From assembly GCA_027621405.1 (NCBI GenBank), contig JAQCBT010000002.1, positions 124,001-188,000 of the forward strand: a stretch of DNA of 64,000 bases, given 5' to 3'. The notes beneath the pieces are model-generated. The model had not been told where the DNA came from, did no database searches, and saw only the letters and a program-made list of their open reading frames with translations. This document shows positions 59,272-64,000 of this stretch, piece by piece; the stretch's first letter is position 1, and every line of letters starts with the position of its first letter. This stretch comes from Pseudomonadota bacterium. GTDB taxonomy: Bacteria; Pseudomonadota; Gammaproteobacteria; Pseudomonadales; Pseudohongiellaceae. A program made the position numbers and the translations under genes.

Positions 59272-59537
59272 TAGGGGGGTGAAATCACCCCCCTAATGGA
59301 AGTAAATATTATTGTTGTTATTGCTGTTAGTTACTTAATTATTGTTTTTATTGTGGGAGCCAATAGCGGCGCCGCATAAGCAAGAGGGGGTGTACTTGAG
59401 GCTCAGCAACAAACCGTTACCTACAGGCCACAAACCCGACCTTTTTATTATTGATGCACTATCCTTCGCTTAACACTCAGTAATGCAATTTTTCTTTTTA
59501 TTAGGACTTATTATTATTATTTATTGTTATTGTTTGG
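59272..59537 (-). ncRNA. crcZ: CrcZ-like Hfq/Crc-sequestering small RNA (candidate)
   Basis: The minus strand between cbrB and pcnB, the position of crcZ in Pseudomonas. From the predicted start near 59537 it runs about 266 bases. AANAANAA (catabolite-activity) blocks lie at 59535-59507 (AACAATAACAATAAATAATA and on), 59502-59489, 59452-59442, 59352-59338 and 59328-59307 (containing AACAACAATAA). Between them is structured, GC-richer sequence. A ten-pair hairpin with AAAT/ATTT loop (59272-59295) closes the locus but lacks a T tract, so the true 3' end is uncertain. CrcZ titrates Hfq/Crc to relieve catabolite repression. Described Pseudomonas forms are longer (350-410 bases). Confidence 0.75.
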
Positions 59538-59548
59538 CTATATATAAG

Positions 59549-59563
59549 GCATTTACTGTGCCA
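59549..59563 (-). promoter_or_regulatory. Sigma-54 (-24/-12) promoter of the CrcZ-like RNA
   Basis: TGGCACAGTAAATGC has GG and GC exactly ten bases apart and matches the consensus TGGCAC-N5-TTGC in all but one core position. Predicted start near 59537, where the A-rich transcript begins. Confidence 0.8.
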
Positions 59564-59637
59564 ACTATAAAATATTCATAAAAAACAATAGAGTACGGTT
59601 TTACTAATCAGTTTTTAATTATTAAAACCCCAATTTC

Positions 59638-59683
59638 TGTTACCAAATTTCCCTTTTTGGTGGGTAGTTGGGTAGCGGTAACA
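59638..59683. promoter_or_regulatory. TGTTACC/GGTAACA inverted repeat, candidate CbrB enhancer site
   Basis: Exact seven-base arms 32 bases apart, about 105 bases upstream of the sigma-54 promoter, with further CTACCC half-site-like copies on the minus strand between them. The distance suits an NtrC-type activator; the half-site resembles, to my recollection, the reported CbrB target. Confidence 0.55.
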
Positions 59684-59813
59684 AATATGACAGCGCTGCC
59701 ATAAATGGCTGAAACGCCCGTGTACCGTGGATTTCCGCAGTTATTCCAGGGCGTTGTGGAGACTGAAGCGAAGGCTATCGGCCATTGCCGGCCCTGTGTC
59801 GCTCAGGATGGAC

Positions 59814-61208
59814 TCAGACGGCCTGCTTCTTCTTGCGAGGTATGCCGAAACGCTGGCGCCTTTCCCACAGGCATTTGCGGCTGATTCCCAGCTTCTTTGC
59901 GAGCTGGGTTTCATTCATGCTGTCCTGATGCTCGAGCACGAAGCGTTGGAAATAGTCTTCGAGGGATAATTCTTCCACGGGCTCGGTAGATGGAGGAAAA
60001 GCATTGGAGCTCGCCACTTTATCCGCTTCGATGGCTTCCTTGCTTCCGTGCAGGTCTATGGCGAGCAGGTCCTCGCCGATCTCGGTAGTCTCCGCCAACA
60101 CTACGGCGCGCTCAATGGCATTTTCCAGTTCCCGCACATTGCCCGGCCAGGAATAGGTGGAGATTACCCGACTGGCGGCATCGCTGAAATACATCATCGG
60201 GGTTTTCAGGCGTTTGCAGGTACGCTGCAGTATGGCGTCAGCCAATTTCAGGATGTCATTGCCTCTCTCCCGCAATGGCGGAATCAGCAGAGTCATGACG
60301 TTGATTCGATAGTACAGGTCTTCGCGAAAATGCCCGTCCACAACCAGCTGTTTCAGGTCCCGGTGGGTGGCAACGACGAGTCGTACGTCCACCTTGCGCG
60401 ACTGCACGGAACCTACCTTGCGGATTTCATTCTCCTGCAAGACCCTTAATAGCCGGGCCTGGGCCTCGAGAGGCAGCTCGCCGATTTCATCCAGGAACAG
60501 GGTACTGCCGTTGGCGGCTTCTACCAGCCCGGTGCGGGTAGCTGTGGCCCCGGTGAATGCACCTTTCTCGTGTCCGAAGAGTTCTGATTCTATGAGATTC
60601 TCCGGAATGGCCGCGCAATTGACGGAAATCATCTCGTGATCTTTGCGGGTGCTCAGCCGATGAATGCCCTTGGCTACAAGTTCTTTACCGGTACCGGATT
60701 CACCATTGATCAATACGGTTGAACTGGTGAGGGCAACCTTCCTGATGCGCCTGAACAGTTCCATCATCTGTGGACAGCTGCCTATCATTCCCTCTACGGG
60801 AGGTTCGATGTCGTCATCCTGCTGTGGTACCCGCTCGACTCGTTCCGCCCTGGAATGTTCCCGAATGATCTTGCTGATCGTTTCAATTATCTCGTTGTGT
60901 TCGAAGGGCTTGGCGATGTAATCGACTGCTCCCATCTGGATGGAGTCGATGGCTGAACGGATGCTCGAATAGCTGGTCATTATCACGACCGGGGTAGAAG
61001 TGGCCTTGATGAGATCTGTGCCAGGAGCGCCCGGCAAGCGAAGGTCGCTGATGATGACGTCGAAGTCATCCATGTCAAATTTCTCGAGAGACTCCTTCAC
61101 GGTGCCTGCTTCGCTGACTGCGAAATTATGTCTCTCCAGTAGGCGCTTCAGTGCTCCACGAATAACCGCTTCGTCTTCCACTACCAGGATTTGATTTTGA
61201 GCTGTCAT
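59814..61208 (-). CDS. cbrB: NtrC-family sigma-54 response regulator, CbrB-like
   Basis: A 464-aa activator: receiver domain (residues 1-120, phospho-acceptor D55 in ISDLRLPG), AAA+ domain (about 140-375) with Walker A GESGTGKELVAKGIH and the sigma-54 contact loop GAFTGA, and a Fis-type helix-turn-helix (about 420-460, LAKKLGISRKCLWERRQRFG). It follows the SLC5-fused kinase by 27 bases and precedes a sigma-54-preceded RNA and pcnB, exactly the CbrAB-CrcZ context. Confidence 0.93.
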   Translation of the reverse strand: MTAQNQILVVEDEAVIRGALKRLLERHNFAVSEAGTVKESLEKFDMDDFDVIISDLRLPGAPGTDLIKATSTPVVIMTSYSSIRSAIDSIQMGAVDYIAKPFEHNEIIETISKIIREHSRAERVERVPQQDDDIEPPVEGMIGSCPQMMELFRRIRKVALTSSTVLINGESGTGKELVAKGIHRLSTRKDHEMISVNCAAIPENLIESELFGHEKGAFTGATATRTGLVEAANGSTLFLDEIGELPLEAQARLLRVLQENEIRKVGSVQSRKVDVRLVVATHRDLKQLVVDGHFREDLYYRINVMTLLIPPLRERGNDILKLADAILQRTCKRLKTPMMYFSDAASRVISTYSWPGNVRELENAIERAVVLAETTEIGEDLLAIDLHGSKEAIEADKVASSNAFPPSTEPVEELSLEDYFQRFVLEHQDSMNETQLAKKLGISRKCLWERRQRFGIPRKKKQAV

Positions 61209-61235
61209 ACAAGTACTAAATACAGATTATCCAGA

Positions 61236-64000
61236 CTATTCAGTTAGCGTGGCCTGTGCATCAGGCTCATGGCGTTCGATTTCTGCGTCCGAATCATCAT
61301 GATAACAGGGGAAACTCAAGAGTACCGTAGTACCCGTGCCCTGAGTCTTATCGACAGGACTGATTATATCAATATCTCCTTCCATATCTTCAACTATGCT
61401 GAAGACCAGTGAAAGCCCCAGTCCTGTGCCTTCTCCAGGCTCCTTGGTGGTGAAAAAAGGGTCAAATACCCGATCCTTGATGGATTCGGAGATGCCGATG
61501 CCCTGGTCAGTGACCCCGATGAAGATCCTGTTGTTTCTTGAATAGGCTTCAATTTTTATTGTGCCGCCATCCCGGCTGGCATCCCTGGCATTGTTAATCA
61601 GGTTGATGAGTACCTGCAGGAGCCGTTGCTCATCTCCCATGATTCTCATGGATTCATCGCAGTGGCATTGGATATCGATATCCTTCGCTTTCTTGTCGAG
61701 GGAGACCAGGGTGATGGCTTGTTGTATGCATTGCCTGAGTGCGACTGCCGTGTAGTCAACCCTTGGCTGCTGGCTACCGGCATGCGCGAAGTTAACCAGG
61801 GACTGCAGGATTTTGGACGTGCGGTCGGTTTGCTCGATGATCTGCTTTGCCAGGCTGCCCAATTCCCCTTCCGGGTATTCATCGCGAATCGTCTGGGCGA
61901 GACAGGCAATTCCGGTGATCGGGTTGCCAATTTCATGCGCCACACCCGCAGCAAGGCGACCGATGGAGGCCAGTCTTTCACTGTGGGTTAATCCGGCTTC
62001 CAGGATTTCAGTCTCGGTAATGTCTTCTATCAATATGATCACACCTTCCCTGCTGCTTGTGCCGGCGCCTGGTTTTTCGATGTTCGCCTTGTGCAGGTTA
62101 ACGGTCTTGCTTTGGTCGTCCAGCAGGAAAGATTGCTTGTATGAATGATTCGTATCCTCGGCAAGAAACGTTTCCAGTAGTTGTTGCCAGGGCTGCGGAA
62201 TGTCTTCCAGTGGGGAGCCTAATATGTCACTGGAATCGATTCCAGTGAATTTCGTCAGCGCCCGATTCCACATGATCACTTCCTTTTCATCGCTCAGTGA
62301 GCATACACCGAGTGGCAGATCCAGCAATACCTGGCGATGATAGCGTCGCAGGTTGTCGAGATCGGCAGCCAGGCCGGTCAGATTGCTGCGGTAAGTTTCG
62401 ATTCTGTTCTCGATAACATTCAGGTCAGTGGTTCCGTGTTCGGAGACCACGCTGTAGGGCAAGTAGCCGTCGATGATTTCCCTGGCTATGGAAGGACCGA
62501 GCAAGCCGGAAAGATTTGCTTCAAGTCTTCCACGCAAGGAACGCAGTGAAGAAGGACGGCGGTCGCTGATATCAAACTTCAGATCCTGTAGTGCCTGGGT
62601 GACTTCCCGACGGGCGGCTTTTTCGCCCAGGGGTTTGCTCAGACTGCGAATAAACTCTTCCGGGGATTTGGCCACGAGTCCGCTTCGCTTTCTGCGCCTG
62701 ATGGTGTCGAGCGTACAGATGTCGGCGGAACTGCGCTCCTCATCTGTCGTTGGCGAGAACAGGGAGACTCCGACAAACAGGATTGAATTTACGATCAGTG
62801 ACAGGGCCGCCATTTCTCGCCAGTTGATCGCCACCAGGGATAGTGGATCGGCATTCGTGAACAGTGGCAAGAGTAGAAACAGGAACCAGATGAAAACGCC
62901 AGCGGCAAGCCCGGTTAAAAAGCCCGTCTTGTTGGCCTGTGGCCAATACAGTATCGATACCAGCCCGGGCAGAAACTGCAGGCATGCCGTGAATGCGACA
63001 GTACCAATAGTCTGGATGCTGATTTGAGTCTCGGATAAATAATGAAAGAGGAATCCGGCCCAAATAAGGGCTGTTATAAGAATTCGCCGATGCCAGAGTA
63101 GCCAGCGATAGATGTCATGTTTGGCTGAAGGTTGGTACAGCGGCAGAATCAGGTGATTCAGGCACATGTTGGAGAGGGCGAGGGTGATAACAATAATGAG
63201 TCCGCTCGCGGCAGAAAGCCCGCCCAGGTAGGCCAGCAGAGTCAGGAATGGCTGGTCGTAGGCTATGCCTATGGCTACCGGGAAGTATTCTACCTGGGCG
63301 TCCGTACCTGATTGCAGGCCTGCCCAGAGTATGGGTAATACCGGCAAGCTGATTAACAGAAAGTAAGCAGGCAGGGCCCAACTGGCAAAGGAAAGCGATG
63401 ATTGGCCATTACTCTCATTGAAGGTCACATAGAACATGTGCGGCATGGCGACAGAAGCCGTGAAAAACAGCAGGGCCAATACATGGAATGAGCTGAAATA
63501 ATCGGTGTCCTTGAGGTTCTGGATCAGTTCAGGCTGGGTTGCCAGCCAGGTATCCAGCTCGGCAAAGCTTCCGAACGCGCCGTAAACGGCAAACAGGCCG
63601 ACTCCGAGGAAGGCAACAAGCTTGACCAGTGATTCGAAAGCGATCGCCATGACCAGACCATCATGACGGGTTCGGCCAGCGCGGTGCGAGGTGCCGAACA
63701 ATATTGCGAAGAGAGTAATAAGCAAACAGAAGCCGACAGCGACAAGGCCCTGGCTGGCTTCAGCTGAAAGCATATTGGCAGTATCGGCAACCGCTCTTAT
63801 CTGCAAGGCAACCAGTGGTGTTACACCTACCAGAATTACCAGAGTGGTGGCAGTACCCGCCCAGGGAGAACGATAACGAAATGCCATCAGGTCAGCCAGC
63901 GAACTTAACTGGTAGGTGCGGGTCAGCTCTAGCAAGGGCTTCAATAACAAGGGCGAAAAAAGGAACGCCATGGAGATGCCAATGGAATTAGCCAGGAATC
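61236..64000 (-). CDS. cbrA: CbrA-like sensor kinase fused to a sodium:solute symporter domain (5' end cut)
   Basis: 921 codons are visible and the frame is open at 64000, so the N-terminus lies outside; the ATG at 63969-63971 is internal to the symporter domain. Order: SLC5-type transporter helices (to about residue 395), a linker, PAS domain (about 545-640), HisKA with GVAHEIGNPITG carrying the phospho-histidine, and HATPase with NLINNARDA, GVTDQGIGIS and GEGTGLGLSLV. CbrA in Pseudomonas has this architecture and phosphorylates CbrB in response to carbon/nitrogen balance and histidine. Confidence 0.93.
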   Translation of the reverse strand, partial: FLANSIGISMAFLFSPLLLKPLLELTRTYQLSSLADLMAFRYRSPWAGTATTLVILVGVTPLVALQIRAVADTANMLSAEASQGLVAVGFCLLITLFAILFGTSHRAGRTRHDGLVMAIAFESLVKLVAFLGVGLFAVYGAFGSFAELDTWLATQPELIQNLKDTDYFSSFHVLALLFFTASVAMPHMFYVTFNESNGQSSLSFASWALPAYFLLISLPVLPILWAGLQSGTDAQVEYFPVAIGIAYDQPFLTLLAYLGGLSAASGLIIVITLALSNMCLNHLILPLYQPSAKHDIYRWLLWHRRILITALIWAGFLFHYLSETQISIQTIGTVAFTACLQFLPGLVSILYWPQANKTGFLTGLAAGVFIWFLFLLLPLFTNADPLSLVAINWREMAALSLIVNSILFVGVSLFSPTTDEERSSADICTLDTIRRRKRSGLVAKSPEEFIRSLSKPLGEKAARREVTQALQDLKFDISDRRPSSLRSLRGRLEANLSGLLGPSIAREIIDGYLPYSVVSEHGTTDLNVIENRIETYRSNLTGLAADLDNLRRYHRQVLLDLPLGVCSLSDEKEVIMWNRALTKFTGIDSSDILGSPLEDIPQPWQQLLETFLAEDTNHSYKQSFLLDDQSKTVNLHKANIEKPGAGTSSREGVIILIEDITETEILEAGLTHSERLASIGRLAAGVAHEIGNPITGIACLAQTIRDEYPEGELGSLAKQIIEQTDRTSKILQSLVNFAHAGSQQPRVDYTAVALRQCIQQAITLVSLDKKAKDIDIQCHCDESMRIMGDEQRLLQVLINLINNARDASRDGGTIKIEAYSRNNRIFIGVTDQGIGISESIKDRVFDPFFTTKEPGEGTGLGLSLVFSIVEDMEGDIDIISPVDKTQGTGTTVLLSFPCYHDDSDAEIERHEPDAQATLTE

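Larger units (their letters stand above)
59028..59813. other. cbrB-pcnB intergenic region with small-RNA locus
   Basis: 786 bases without a protein gene. On the minus strand: an inverted repeat (59638-59683), a -24/-12 promoter (59549-59563), an A-rich transcript (about 59537-59272) ended by a GC hairpin, then about 240 bases before pcnB with nothing clear. Confidence 0.8.

Noticed and set aside
59272-59295. The GC hairpin as a certain rho-independent terminator
   Set aside because: The stem is strong, but no T tract follows on either strand, so it is recorded only as a possible 3' boundary of the small RNA.

Overview
The window reads as chromosome from a Gram-negative gammaproteobacterium, most likely a marine, Pseudomonas-related heterotroph. 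The evidence is the cbrA-cbrB-pcnB gene order, the panB-panC block, MoxR-DUF58-TgpA, lldP, a CYP153-type P450, a DUF3301 protein and lipoprotein and periplasmic signals. Base composition is moderately GC-rich except for two visibly AT-rich patches (about 26.4-29.1 kb and 38.6-40.8 kb). The taxon is an inference and no rRNA is present.

The main theme is selenocysteine. A UGSC-family protein at 4256-4780 has an in-frame UGA at the U of its U-G-S-C motif, followed by a SECIS-like hairpin. The same 40 kb carries tRNA-Sec (selC, 16297-16391), the Sec elongation factor selB (29136-31085) and Sec synthase selA (42930-44357); selD is not in the window. The selenoprotein gene lies in a same-strand run: small membrane protein, large thioredoxin-like partner, UGSC selenoprotein, thiolase, then a Liv-type substrate-binding protein and two permeases running off the left edge. 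This looks like an uptake and catabolic unit of unknown substrate.

The second theme is carbon control at the right end. A CbrA-type sensor kinase (truncated by the window edge) and a CbrB-type NtrC regulator are followed by a 786-bp gap before pcnB. On the minus strand that gap holds a -24/-12 promoter with exact GG-N10-GC spacing, a TGTTACC/GGTAACA inverted repeat upstream of it, several A-rich AANAANAA blocks and a GC hairpin. That is the arrangement expected of a CrcZ-type Hfq/Crc-sequestering small RNA. The lactate permease gene (31.1-32.9 kb) carries the same A-rich motif over its translation start, so it is a candidate target.

Region by region: 0-6.6 kb, selenoprotein/Liv operon. 6.8-9.7 kb, BRCT protein, ABA4-like membrane protein, and SPFH plus ribbon-helix-helix genes behind a perfect palindrome. 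9.7-13.2 kb, ECF sigma factor, anti-sigma-like protein and DUF4097 protein. 13.2-19.5 kb, MATE transporter, KAS III, selC, ArsR, MFS and PiT. 19.9-23 kb, ferredoxin and CYP153, MerR and SDR. 23.2-26.3 kb, M14 deacylase, an amber-interrupted glutamate-cysteine ligase and a c-type cytochrome lipoprotein. 26.3-29.1 kb, accessory patch with REP-like repeats, an IS3 remnant and a HEPN protein. 29.1-38.6 kb, selB, lldP, lemA, M48 protease and ppdK. 38.8-41.6 kb, AT-rich accessory genes and a class III cyclase. 41.6-45.6 kb, CPXCG protein, 2-hydroxyacid dehydrogenase, selA and Bcr/CflA transporter. 45.7-52.5 kb, TPR-MoxR-TgpA-DUF58 operon. 52.6-59 kb, OsmC, acs, panC, panB, deoxynucleoside kinase and pcnB. 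59-64 kb, the Cbr locus.
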